Origin: Paenibacillus sp. HWE-109
GTDB lineage: Bacteria; Bacillota; Bacilli; Paenibacillales; NBRC-103111
Assembly (NCBI RefSeq): GCF_022163125.1
Contig: NZ_CP091881.1
Span: forward strand, 7,083,001 to 7,147,000
Length of the DNA: 64,000 nucleotides
Direction: 5' to 3'
Under the pieces are notes generated by a model. That model ran no database searches. It was given only the letters and a program-made list of their open reading frames with translations, and was not told the origin of the DNA. Made by a program: the position numbers and the translations under genes. Positions 51,370-59,607 of this stretch are shown one piece after another. Numbering within the stretch: position 1 is the first letter of the stretch; each line of letters starts with the position of its first letter.

Positions 51370-53361
51370 CTATGTGAAAAGCAGTCCGTCTTCACTTGTT
51401 AATTGCATACGTACAGGACTGACTGAATGATCAGGAACCGTGACCACCAACTCATTGGCGGAATGTTTTGTCAACTCCGCACGGCTGCCTGAACGGTAGA
51501 TATGAATAAAGTCCGCGCGTCGATCCTGACGACGATGCAGCATAGCCGTAAGCGGCTTGCTCGGGTCGATTGCATCTCCCGGTGTTTGCACAGCTAGAAG
51601 CTCATCGCCCGGCTGTACAAATACCGTGTGAAACACGGTTGCCTGAGTTGCCAGCATGTAGGAGGCGTGAAGGTGAGTATCATGAAGGAATCGACCCAGA
51701 ATCTTGTCGTCTTGATCTCTCTCCCGAGCCTGCAATGGCGCATTCGTTTCAACAACAGGATGCATCCACCACTCAATGCTTCGGGGCTCTTCGCCAGCAA
51801 GCTCAACCTGATACCAGTCCAGCAGCCAATCTTCCGTCAAAAGCAAATGCCGATTCAACGTGCAGCCCTCGTAACCGTCCGTTGACTGCAACCACGCGTA
51901 TACGGAGGATTCGGTTGCTTCATAACGGACACAGCGCCCTTCATGCGGCGCTTGGGAGAGGCCATCCAGCGACACGGTATTGTGGCTGGCGGTTTCGACA
52001 AACCACGATTTGCGCATCGATGAGCCGTAAGGCACCATCCCCAAATCGGGCGTCAAGGTCTGCGCGTTGTGCATCAACGTCAGATGCAGCTTGTCGTAGT
52101 GGCCGTGGGAACCGCCGTGCTCGCCGAAATCAGCGAGGAACGACAGCGGGTTCCCCGCTACACGGCCAAGCACGAAGCCGGAGTCCGGCCAGAGCCGCGC
52201 CGGCCGCGGGCCGGGCGAAGTAACGCCGGCGGCTGCGCCGGAGCCGTAGAGCAGCGCTTCGAGCTGCTCGCCGCCGGCCGCGCCCAGCTGCCGGTACGCT
52301 TCGCGCAGCACCGGCGCGAGGCCGGCGATGCCGTAGATCGCGAGCCCCTGCTCCGCGATCTCGGCGATCTCGCGCGCGTAGGGTTCGCGCGCGAGCGGCC
52401 CGTCGTGCAGCGCGGGCAGAGCGCCTTGGTCGTCGGCCAGATCGGCCAAGACCTCGAGCATGCCGCGCATGGACTGCCCCTCTGCGCCGGTCGTGGCGTA
52501 GAGATCGATGCCGAACCGCTGCGCCATCTCCGCAGAGATCAAGTACGCCCGAAGCACGAAAACGTGATAGTACGTGCTTCCCTCGAACTCCATCTGATCG
52601 GGTTTCACGCCGATCGATAGATGATGCTTGAAGCCGCCTTGGCCTTCAATCAGGGCTTCGAGCGCCGCTTGCTCCCCGCGAGCAGCGTAGACGCAAGACA
52701 ATGACGCGTTCAGCCAAGCGGTGTAATTGTTCTCCGCATTGTTCCGCTCATGGATAAGGATGTGCCGGTATTCTTCCATGCTGCCCGCGAGCAGGCCTAA
52801 GAACGCGTCGATTGCCGCTTGCTCTGCCACCGCGAACGCAACCCCCTCATCGCGCAGCAATAAGTACGCGCGAATCAGCGTCGTAGACCAGATCGCTTCC
52901 GTTAGCGCCTGGTGAAAAGCGCGCCCCTTCAGCATCCAGCTTTGCGCCTCCGGATGCACGGGGTAGAGCGGGAACTGCTCGGCGTATTCGACGAGCAGTC
53001 TTTTGCTGAGCGACGCATAAGATACTTCGCCTAGCGCCGCATAAACAGCAGCCGCCTGCAAAGCGACGCGAGCCAAAGACTGGTGCTTGAACACGAGCCA
53101 AGCACCGTGATATTCCTCACCTTCAATGACGCAGCCATGCGGACAGTGAAAGTCAGCTGCATCTACTTGCATCGAATCGAACGTCAGTTCGGTATGATGA
53201 TGTGGACAAACATACTGGTGCCACCATCCCCCAGGTTCTTTGGGAATCGAGAGGCTGCCTGCTTGCAGCAGCCCGTCGATTTCCTCTTTTAATTGTTGTG
53301 CTATACGGCCTGCCCAAGTCAGATTCTCCAGCTTTTCGCTTAGCCTCAGCACCGTACTCAT
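51370..53361 (-). CDS. Heparinase II/III family protein (oligo-uronide lyase candidate)
   Basis: The 663-residue protein is related to the downstream lyase but lacks its N-terminal beta-sandwich. It has a toroid domain ('HERNNAENNYTAWLNASLSCVYAARGE', 'DQMEFEGSTYYHVFVLRAYLISAEMA') and the heparinase II/III domain 'FGEHGGSHGHYDKLHLTLMHNAQTLTPDLGMVPYGSSMRKSWFVETASHNTVSLDGLSQ'. A Cys/His pair near residues 52-75 ('CPHHHTEL', 'CPHGC') resembles a metal knuckle. There is no signal peptide. Its ATG overlaps the dehydrogenase stop (ATGA). A part of the gene (about 52.2-52.5 kb) is much richer in GC than the rest. Confidence 0.88.
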   Translation of the reverse strand: MSTVLRLSEKLENLTWAGRIAQQLKEEIDGLLQAGSLSIPKEPGGWWHQYVCPHHHTELTFDSMQVDAADFHCPHGCVIEGEEYHGAWLVFKHQSLARVALQAAAVYAALGEVSYASLSKRLLVEYAEQFPLYPVHPEAQSWMLKGRAFHQALTEAIWSTTLIRAYLLLRDEGVAFAVAEQAAIDAFLGLLAGSMEEYRHILIHERNNAENNYTAWLNASLSCVYAARGEQAALEALIEGQGGFKHHLSIGVKPDQMEFEGSTYYHVFVLRAYLISAEMAQRFGIDLYATTGAEGQSMRGMLEVLADLADDQGALPALHDGPLAREPYAREIAEIAEQGLAIYGIAGLAPVLREAYRQLGAAGGEQLEALLYGSGAAAGVTSPGPRPARLWPDSGFVLGRVAGNPLSFLADFGEHGGSHGHYDKLHLTLMHNAQTLTPDLGMVPYGSSMRKSWFVETASHNTVSLDGLSQAPHEGRCVRYEATESSVYAWLQSTDGYEGCTLNRHLLLTEDWLLDWYQVELAGEEPRSIEWWMHPVVETNAPLQARERDQDDKILGRFLHDTHLHASYMLATQATVFHTVFVQPGDELLAVQTPGDAIDPSKPLTAMLHRRQDRRADFIHIYRSGSRAELTKHSANELVVTVPDHSVSPVRMQLTSEDGLLFT

Positions 53362-54125
53362 CGCATCATCATCCCGCCGTTGATTTCAATCGTCTCACCC
53401 GTAACATAGGCAGCCAGATCGGAAGCCAAATAAAGCACTGCGCCTGCCACATCATCCGGTGTTCCTTCCCGCTGCAGTGGAATTCCGTTGATCGTAGCTT
53501 GACGAGCCGTATCCGTTGTAAATGTGGCATGAAACATTGTATTGCCGATGAAACCAGGGGAGACGTTGTTAACTGTAATTCCGCTGGCTGCTACTTCTTT
53601 CGCCAGTCCTTTGGAGAAAGTCAGTACGGCTGCTTTGCTTGCTGCATAGATGCTTGAACCCGGTCCGCCGCCGTTGTGTGCTGCTACGGATGTCATGTTG
53701 ATGATGCGGCCGCCGCCTTTGGCTTTCATGCCAGCGAGCACCCTTTTGGACATAAACACGGTACTTTTCAAATTCACGTCCATAATGCGGTCATACATCT
53801 CTTCGAACATCTCTGCATTCTGTACGCGCTGCACGAGGTGACCTGCATTGTTGACCAGAATATCAATCGTACCGCCGAGCGCCTGCTCCACTTCATGAAC
53901 AAGTCGATCGATTTGCTCCAAGTTCGTCACATCCGCCTGCACTAGCACAGCCTCGCCGCCTGCTGCCTGAATTTCCGCTACAACTTCCTGCCCCTGCGCA
54001 ACGTTGTTTAAACAATTCACCCCAACTTTAGCGCCATTGCTTGCCAAGCCCAATGCGATAGCGCGACCGATTCCTGCGTTAGATCCTGTTACAAGCGCAA
54101 TCTTGCCCGTTAAATTGATGTTCAT
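53358..54125 (-). CDS. Short-chain dehydrogenase/reductase
   Basis: The 255-residue classical SDR has the cofactor loop 'ALVTGSNAGIGRAIALGLA' (TGxxxGIG), 'DILVNNAG', the catalytic Ser in 'GGRIINMTSVAAHNG' and the YxxxK motif in 'IYAASKAAVLTFSKGLAKEV', ending 'DVAGAVLYLASDLAAYVTGETIEINGG'. In a uronide locus it probably reduces a keto-deoxy-uronate formed after lyase cleavage, as KduD or DEH reductase does; this is inferred from context. Start at ATG 54125 with GGAGGAAAT. The frame stays open upstream through the hexanucleotide repeat, giving a possible Thr-Pro-rich extension of 74 residues that I consider untranslated. Confidence 0.9.
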   Translation of the reverse strand: MNINLTGKIALVTGSNAGIGRAIALGLASNGAKVGVNCLNNVAQGQEVVAEIQAAGGEAVLVQADVTNLEQIDRLVHEVEQALGGTIDILVNNAGHLVQRVQNAEMFEEMYDRIMDVNLKSTVFMSKRVLAGMKAKGGGRIINMTSVAAHNGGGPGSSIYAASKAAVLTFSKGLAKEVAASGITVNNVSPGFIGNTMFHATFTTDTARQATINGIPLQREGTPDDVAGAVLYLASDLAAYVTGETIEINGGMMMR

Positions 54126-54174
54126 ATGATTTCCTCCATTTGTTTGTGTAGTTTGGTGTTGGTTGATGGTTGAT

Positions 54175-54432
54175 GGTGTTGGTGTTGGTGTTGGTGTTGG
54201 TGTTGGTGTTGGTGTTGGTGTTGGTGTTGGTGTTGGTGTTGGTGTTGGTGTTGGTGTTGATGTTGGTATTGATGTTGGTATTGGTATTGGTGTTGGTGTT
54301 GGTATTGATGTTGGTATTGGTATTGGTATTGATTTTGGTGTTGGCATTTGTATTGGTATTTGTACTGGTATTTGTATTGGTATTTTTATTTTTATTAGTG
54401 TGATATTGATGTTGGCATTGGTATTAGTGTGA
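54175..54432. repeat. GGTGTT hexanucleotide microsatellite
   Basis: Fourteen perfect GGTGTT units (54175-54258) are followed by about 29 variant units of the same six-base period (GATGTT, GGTATT, TGTATT and similar) to about 54432. It lies 49 bases upstream of the dehydrogenase start. Confidence 0.9.
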
Positions 54433-54488
54433 TCTTGATCTTGATGGTAGTAGTAGTCCTACTAGTTCCCATCCAGTATTGAAGCGAC

Positions 54489-54680
54489 ATAAGAGCCTCC
54501 AGAGACTTCTATCTCACTTTTTCCAGCTAGTTTCGCTTAAATAAGAGCCTTTGAAGACTGCTATTCCCGCAAAATGAGGCTATTCGGCCAAGTTATATTC
54601 AAATAAGAGTCCTTAACAGCTTCTATTTCCGAATTGATCGCATATTGGGTTCGTTTAAGAGCCTCCAGAGGCTCTTATTC
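54489..54680. repeat. AATAAGAGCCT tandem repeat block
   Basis: Four imperfect units begin at about 54489, 54540, 54602 and 54655 with the consensus AATAAGAGCCTnnnnAGnCTnCTATT, spaced 51-62 bases. The last forms a perfect hairpin AAGAGCCTC / GAGGCTCTT that may end the kinase transcript. No gene is visible between 54433 and 54709. Confidence 0.7.
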
Positions 54681-54709
54681 ACCCGCAAGGATGCCCGCCT
54701 AGCGCCGAC

Positions 54710-56563
54710 TCAGCCCCGAATGCGAGGCCGCGCGGTCTCCGGCATGGTCATCGTCAAGCGGGTCCCTTGGCCCCACTCGCTGTCCACGGAGAGACCAAAG
54801 GCTTCGCCGAACACCATTTGAATCCGGCGATGGACATTCATCAGCCCGATGCCTCCGCGCTGCGAACTGCCTTCCCCTTGGGCCTCCTCGGGTTCAGCCA
54901 AACGATTCTGCTCCAGCTTCTGGCGCAGCTCAGCCAGTCGTTCCGGCTTCATACCGATGCCGTTATCTTCGACGAAGACTTGGAACAAGCCGTCTTCTTT
55001 GCGAGCATCGATGCGAATGATATGGTGCGTCTCTACACCGTCAGGGAAAGCATGCTGGAAAATGTTCTCGATCAGCGGCTGCAAGGTCAGCCGGACCATC
55101 TTCTCGAGCAGCAGACTAGGCGGAATCGCTACTTCAATCTCGAATTCTTTGCCTGTCCGGTGCTGCAAAACAATCATATAATTACGCACATGATTCAATT
55201 CATTCGCGACGGTTATTTCTTCTAAGTTGGTCTGCACGGAATAGCGAAGCATGAAGGCCATGGCCTCCACCATCTCCGTAATTTCACTGGAATCCTGCAC
55301 AATCGCGTAGCAATTAATCGTTTCCAAGGTGTTATACAGGAAGTGCGGATTGATCTGCAATTGCAGCGACTGAAATTCAGCCCGCTGTCTCTCCAGTTTC
55401 GTTTCGCCTAGCTCCAGCGCATTCTTCTGCTGCTCAAGCTCGGCTTCGTAGACACGCTCAATCATATCTGAAAGGCGCGTTACCATCAGGTTATAGCTGT
55501 GAATGAGTCCGCCAATTTCATCGGTCCGGCCAATCTCCTCAATGTACTGCCAGTTCCCCTTCTCCGTCTCCCGCATACTCTCTTTCAACCCCCGAATAGG
55601 GGCGATAATGGAGCGACCGAAGCGATACGCCAGCCAAAGGGCTATTGTCAATGTCACCAGCCCGACGATAATAGTCGTTGTTCGGATCGTATCCGCAGGG
55701 CGGCGCAGCTCTTTTACAGGCATAGAAGCCACAAGATTCCAATCGGAGTAAGCCGATTTCCGCGACACAAACATACGTTCTTCCCCGTTGTATTTATGAA
55801 TGAATGTCTGATTCCCGCTAGCCAGAATCAAAGATGACAGCTCATCTTGGGGCTTGCGCTGCCCCATTGCCGGCGGATAAATATAGTTCCCCGTATCGTC
55901 CACGATGAAGAAAAAGCCTTCCTTGCCCAAGCTGACACGGTCCCACGTTTTGGCCAGCTCCGCGAGCTTAATCTCAATAGCGGCAACGCCGCGATTCTCA
56001 TCTCCATAGGAAGGGCCCCGCACTTTACGAGCCATCGTGACAACAGAGCCCTGATCGACAGGACGAATGCTCATGTTGAGCAGCGCGATTTTGCCGTCGC
56101 CCGCAATTTTCATCAGGTTATCGTATTGCTCCTGCACGAGCACAGGGTCGAAGTTGAGCAGGTTCTGATTCTCATAAATAACGGAGCGTCCATGCTGACC
56201 AACGACATAAATCATGTTCAACTGTTTATACAAAGTAACGACGGACTGCACCGACGCCTCGGCAAATTTCTTGATTTTATCGGAGTACACATAATATTCA
56301 TAAGCATCATCCGGCTTCATTTCCATAAAAGACCGCACATCGGAGTTGGACGAAACCGTGTTGCTTAACAGCTCATAAGCCTGCAAATAACTATCTGTCT
56401 GGTAACTCGCGCTATCGATCATTTGCTCCATATATTGCTTCACCTGACCATCAAGCGCCTTGGACGATTGGATATAGGAGAAAGCGCCGACAGACAGTAG
56501 CGACAAGACGATCACAATGAGAAAATATGAGTAAATTTGACCTGAAAGCGTTCTTTTTCTCAT
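54710..56563 (-). CDS. YesM-type sensor histidine kinase, uronide locus
   Basis: The 617-residue kinase has membrane helices at ~10-30 and ~295-315 and a dCache-like extracellular domain between them. HAMP ('APIRGLKESMRETEKGNW'), a coiled linker, the His box 'LQINPHFLYNTLETINCYAI' and ATPase motifs 'QPLIENIFQHAF', 'VEDNGIGM' and 'RGGIGLMNVHRRI' follow. Its ATG overlaps the stop of the regulator gene by four bases, so regulator and kinase are translated together. The likely signal is the imported oligosaccharide or its binding protein. Confidence 0.92.
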   Translation of the reverse strand: MRKRTLSGQIYSYFLIVIVLSLLSVGAFSYIQSSKALDGQVKQYMEQMIDSASYQTDSYLQAYELLSNTVSSNSDVRSFMEMKPDDAYEYYVYSDKIKKFAEASVQSVVTLYKQLNMIYVVGQHGRSVIYENQNLLNFDPVLVQEQYDNLMKIAGDGKIALLNMSIRPVDQGSVVTMARKVRGPSYGDENRGVAAIEIKLAELAKTWDRVSLGKEGFFFIVDDTGNYIYPPAMGQRKPQDELSSLILASGNQTFIHKYNGEERMFVSRKSAYSDWNLVASMPVKELRRPADTIRTTTIIVGLVTLTIALWLAYRFGRSIIAPIRGLKESMRETEKGNWQYIEEIGRTDEIGGLIHSYNLMVTRLSDMIERVYEAELEQQKNALELGETKLERQRAEFQSLQLQINPHFLYNTLETINCYAIVQDSSEITEMVEAMAFMLRYSVQTNLEEITVANELNHVRNYMIVLQHRTGKEFEIEVAIPPSLLLEKMVRLTLQPLIENIFQHAFPDGVETHHIIRIDARKEDGLFQVFVEDNGIGMKPERLAELRQKLEQNRLAEPEEAQGEGSSQRGGIGLMNVHRRIQMVFGEAFGLSVDSEWGQGTRLTMTMPETARPRIRG

Positions 56564-57600
56564 GTACGAATGCCCATTTGTTGACGGTATTCCGAAGGGA
56601 GGCAGCCTTCATACTTCTTGAATGTCTTCGTAAAATGGGGATGGTCGGCATACCCGACCTCACCGGAAATATCCGTAATGCGCCACTGCGGCTGTTCCAG
56701 CAGCTTCTTCGCTTTCTCCATCCGCCTTCTGGTACGGTACTGCACGAACGTCTCTTGTGTGCTTTGTTTGAACAATTGACTGAAATAGGAGGGATTGAGC
56801 CCGATGAAATCAGCCACTTCCTCTAACGAAACTTCCTCTGCGAGGTGGGTTTCAATGTACTGCTTAGCCTCCTCTACCGGGTCCTTCAACTTGCCCTTGC
56901 GCTTCGCGCGGAGTTCTCCCAGATGTCCATGAACCGCCGCTGTGAACCGGCACCAAGCTTCCTGCTCATCTGCTGCGCCTGTCAGCTCCAATTCCCCCTG
57001 CATGAGGTACACATCGCGTACATTCAATCTTTGGTGTAAAAGGGTATGAATCTCTTGCAAAATATCAATCACACGATTGAGCTTGAGTTTATACGCCTGC
57101 AACTCATCCAGGATTTCGCTGATTAAGCCCTTCAGTTCAGCTTCTTGCAGCATCCAGACGGCATGCTCCATGCGACTTGCCCACTGTTCCAGCTTCGTGA
57201 CCGCCACGAAGGTCTCTGAACTGACCTTGGTTTTGGTGCGAATCAGCTTCTCCAGCACGTTTTGGAAGCCTTTGATATTAACGGGTTTCAGTAAATACTC
57301 TTTAACCCCATATGAAACGCATTTCTGGGCATATTCGAAATCCCCGTACCCGGAGATGACCACCACTTGGATATCTGCATCCATCTCGGCGACCCGAGCG
57401 CACAGCTCAAGTCCATCCATCTTAGGCATGCGAATATCGGTGAACAGGAAGTCAGGTCGTTCCTCCCCAATCCGCTGCAGCGCGACTACGCCATTCTCAG
57501 CCGTTCGCAGGCTTTCAATCGGCAGTTCCGATTGTTCCACGAGCTTTTGCAATCCTTTGCGTATCATCGGTTCGTCATCGACAATGAGTATGCGGTACAT
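56560..57600 (-). CDS. AraC-type response regulator, uronide locus
   Basis: The 346-residue protein has a receiver ('YRILIVDDEPMIRKGLQKLV', phospho-Asp in 'FLFTDIRMPKMDGLELC', 'ISGYGDFEYAQKCVSYGVKEYLLKPVN'), a helical linker, and a C-terminal AraC domain ('VSLEEVADFIGLNPSYFSQLFKQSTQETFVQYRTRRRMEKAKKLLEQ', 'DISGEVGYADHPHFTKTFKKYEGCLPSEY'). It precedes the kinase, the reverse of clusters 1 and 2. It is expected to control the binding-protein and permease promoters, which share an 85-bp conserved region (59451-59535 and 63205-63289). Confidence 0.93.
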   Translation of the reverse strand: MYRILIVDDEPMIRKGLQKLVEQSELPIESLRTAENGVVALQRIGEERPDFLFTDIRMPKMDGLELCARVAEMDADIQVVVISGYGDFEYAQKCVSYGVKEYLLKPVNIKGFQNVLEKLIRTKTKVSSETFVAVTKLEQWASRMEHAVWMLQEAELKGLISEILDELQAYKLKLNRVIDILQEIHTLLHQRLNVRDVYLMQGELELTGAADEQEAWCRFTAAVHGHLGELRAKRKGKLKDPVEEAKQYIETHLAEEVSLEEVADFIGLNPSYFSQLFKQSTQETFVQYRTRRRMEKAKKLLEQPQWRITDISGEVGYADHPHFTKTFKKYEGCLPSEYRQQMGIRT

Positions 57601-57636
57601 GAGGAGGTCTCCCTTCTTACCCTTATGAAATGCCCG

Positions 57637-57663
57637 CTCCCCACGTGCACAGCACGTGAGGAG
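57637..57663 (-). terminator. Intercistronic stem-loop after the binding-protein gene
   Basis: The stem CTCC-CACGTGC / GCACGTG-GGAG, one mismatch and three-base loop, has no T-run. It lies between the binding-protein and regulator genes, as in cluster 2 (44688-44738), and probably sets unequal expression. Confidence 0.6.
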
Positions 57664-57686
57664 ACGGTCATGCCCAGTTGCTGAGC

Positions 57687-59282
57687 TTATTTACGCGGCA
57701 TCGACACCGTCGTACCGGAATCTTTACTATTGAATTTCTCCGTGGCTTCCTTGATAACATCGTTGCCACCTTTGGATTTCCACTCTTCCAATACTTTCGG
57801 CCAATCGGAAATCGGTTCTTTGCCATACACCATTTTGACCATGTGCTGCAAAATAACCGGAGGCGCTTGATCGGAAAGCGGTGAAATATCCACGTTTTTC
57901 ATTAATGAATCCAGACGCGGCTCGAAGCTGATGCCGTCGCGGCCTTCATTTTTCAGTGTTGTATCATAGATGTTCATTAATTTCTTGCCTTCATCCGTCA
58001 AACCAAGTGTGCCTTTATTATAAGTCGTATCTTGCACCAGCCACAAGAAGGACTGACGATAACGCTCTTCATCGACGCCCGCGCTGTCTGTAGGGGATTT
58101 GTAGTCGATTTTGCCATCTACCGTTTTGTAGGTGTCGCCTTCGATCCCGAACGTGAAGAATTTCTCAGCTTCATCCGACATCATCCAATCGAAGAACTTG
58201 ATGATTTGTCCGGCATTTTTCACATTTTTATTGATGAAATAAGTCCGTGGCGCTGCGCCGTACAAGTAGTGACCGCCTTTGCCATCCGGGCCTGTTGGTG
58301 AAGGAATGATTTCAATATCGCCTGTTGGTACCGTTGTTTTCAGTTGTGTTTCCCATTGCAGCATTTCATTCGCGTTCATGGACCACATGCCCGCTTTGCC
58401 GGCAAGGATTGTGTTCTTAAACACCGTCGCGTTGATCGTTGCGAATTCTTTGTTGATCAAGCCTTCGTCAAACATCGTTTTGTACGTTTGCAGCGCTTTC
58501 GTCATATTCTCAGTGTCAAAAAATTTCGGCAAAATTTGCTCGCCTTGCTTCTCAAACATCGACAAGTACGGATACACATCATATGCGCCGAAGAAGGAAT
58601 CGGCATATTTGAAGTTCTCGCGACCCATGTACGGGTTCTCTACGCCCATTTCCTTGAACTTGCGGAGTACGTTCATGTACTCATCAACCGTTTTCGGAAC
58701 GCCTAGACCGGCTTTATCCAGCAAATCCTTGCGCACGAAGATCGCGCGGCGGGACGGGTTGGACAAGTACTCCGGAATTGCGAAGATTTTACCTTGATAC
58801 GTCACGCTGTCCCAAGCATCTTTGGGAATTTTTTTCAGCAAATTCGGGCCGTATTGCTTGAGTAAATCATCCAATGGCATGAACACGCCGGCTTTCACGG
58901 AACCAGCCATCTCCTTGCCGTTCACTCCGCCACTGCCCTGAACAACATCCGGAATATCGTTCGTTGCGAACATTTGGATCATTTTTTGCTCATATTCTTT
59001 GTGCGGAACCAGCACAATATTCATATCGGAATTCGTGATCTCTTCAACCTTCTTCACCCATTTATCTTGATTAATATCAGGTGATTTCTCGACATGCCCG
59101 AAAGCCAGGGTACGCAGAGAGATGGAGAATTTCGTTTTCTCAGCAGGCTTCGTGCTCGCCGCACCAGCCGTTGCGCCAGCAGCGTTTGTTGAACTCGGTT
59201 GCTCCGAAGTTTTGGACGAACAAGCAACCAGCATGCTGCCCATTAAAACAGCCGCCATCGTAGTCGGAATCCATTTTTTCAT
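57687..59282 (-). CDS. Solute-binding lipoprotein of LplABC-type importer
   Basis: The 531-residue protein is longer than ordinary sugar-binding proteins and typical of LplA/YtcQ-type binding proteins for complex oligosaccharides. It has lipobox 'LVAC' at about residues 18-21. The mature part has 'LSISLRTLAFGHVEKSPDINQDKWVKKVEEITNSDMNIVLVPHKEYEQKMIQMFATNDIPDVVQG' in modified form, 'YAIPEYLSNPSRRAIFVRKDLLDKAGL' in kind, and 'AGQIIKFFDWMMSDEAEKFFTFGIEGDTYKTVDGK', which is characteristic of the group. In the uronide locus it should capture the oligosaccharide for the permeases at 61.3-63.2 kb. Confidence 0.92.
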   Translation of the reverse strand: MKKWIPTTMAAVLMGSMLVACSSKTSEQPSSTNAAGATAGAASTKPAEKTKFSISLRTLAFGHVEKSPDINQDKWVKKVEEITNSDMNIVLVPHKEYEQKMIQMFATNDIPDVVQGSGGVNGKEMAGSVKAGVFMPLDDLLKQYGPNLLKKIPKDAWDSVTYQGKIFAIPEYLSNPSRRAIFVRKDLLDKAGLGVPKTVDEYMNVLRKFKEMGVENPYMGRENFKYADSFFGAYDVYPYLSMFEKQGEQILPKFFDTENMTKALQTYKTMFDEGLINKEFATINATVFKNTILAGKAGMWSMNANEMLQWETQLKTTVPTGDIEIIPSPTGPDGKGGHYLYGAAPRTYFINKNVKNAGQIIKFFDWMMSDEAEKFFTFGIEGDTYKTVDGKIDYKSPTDSAGVDEERYRQSFLWLVQDTTYNKGTLGLTDEGKKLMNIYDTTLKNEGRDGISFEPRLDSLMKNVDISPLSDQAPPVILQHMVKMVYGKEPISDWPKVLEEWKSKGGNDVIKEATEKFNSKDSGTTVSMPRK

Positions 59283-59337
59283 GTATGCCCCTCTTTTCTT
59301 TTCGCAAATTGATAGACATCTTTCACACCTTCATTGT

Positions 59338-59535
59338 AAAAGCGTTTACAAATTGCCGATATGGAATGCCTTTAGTTCGATTTGTCTTTTTTTTAGAATC
59401 CTGTTAAATAAGGAGATTTCATGCAGAATTAAACAGCTTCAATAGAAATTTCGTCGACGTTATAGGTATATCCTACCCCCGTGAAACGCTTTCAACAATG
59501 GAATGGCTTTTCACTTGCTTGTGTTTTTTTTAGGT
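59338..59535 (-). promoter_or_regulatory. Regulatory region of the binding-protein gene with two cre-like sites
   Basis: The distal part (59451-59535) is about 85% identical to the permease promoter region (63205-63289), with GGTAGGATATACCTATAAC as -10 region and the cre-like TGAAAGCGTTTCA. A third, partial copy (59340-59398) carries TGTAAACGCTTTTA, ATGGAATGCC (plus strand) and a TTTTTTTTAG tract in the same order. Likely inputs are CcpA and the AraC-type regulator. Confidence 0.6.
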
Positions 59536-59607
59536 TGGGCTCGTTAAGGCTTGTCAAATAAAAAGGATACCAACATAATGAAATAAATAATAGTTGGAGG
59601 TTTGGAA

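Noticed and set aside
54126..54347. Thr-Pro-rich N-terminal extension of the short-chain dehydrogenase
   Set aside because: A strong ribosome site and the start of the Rossmann fold both point to ATG 54125; the extension is microsatellite translation.
54163..54432. Gly-Val repeat frame on the plus strand
   Set aside because: It is only the translation of the GGTGTT microsatellite; no ribosome site and no homologous domain.
54160..54700. CRISPR array
   Set aside because: The repeats are a six-base microsatellite and imperfect units with conserved rather than unique spacers, and no cas gene is present.
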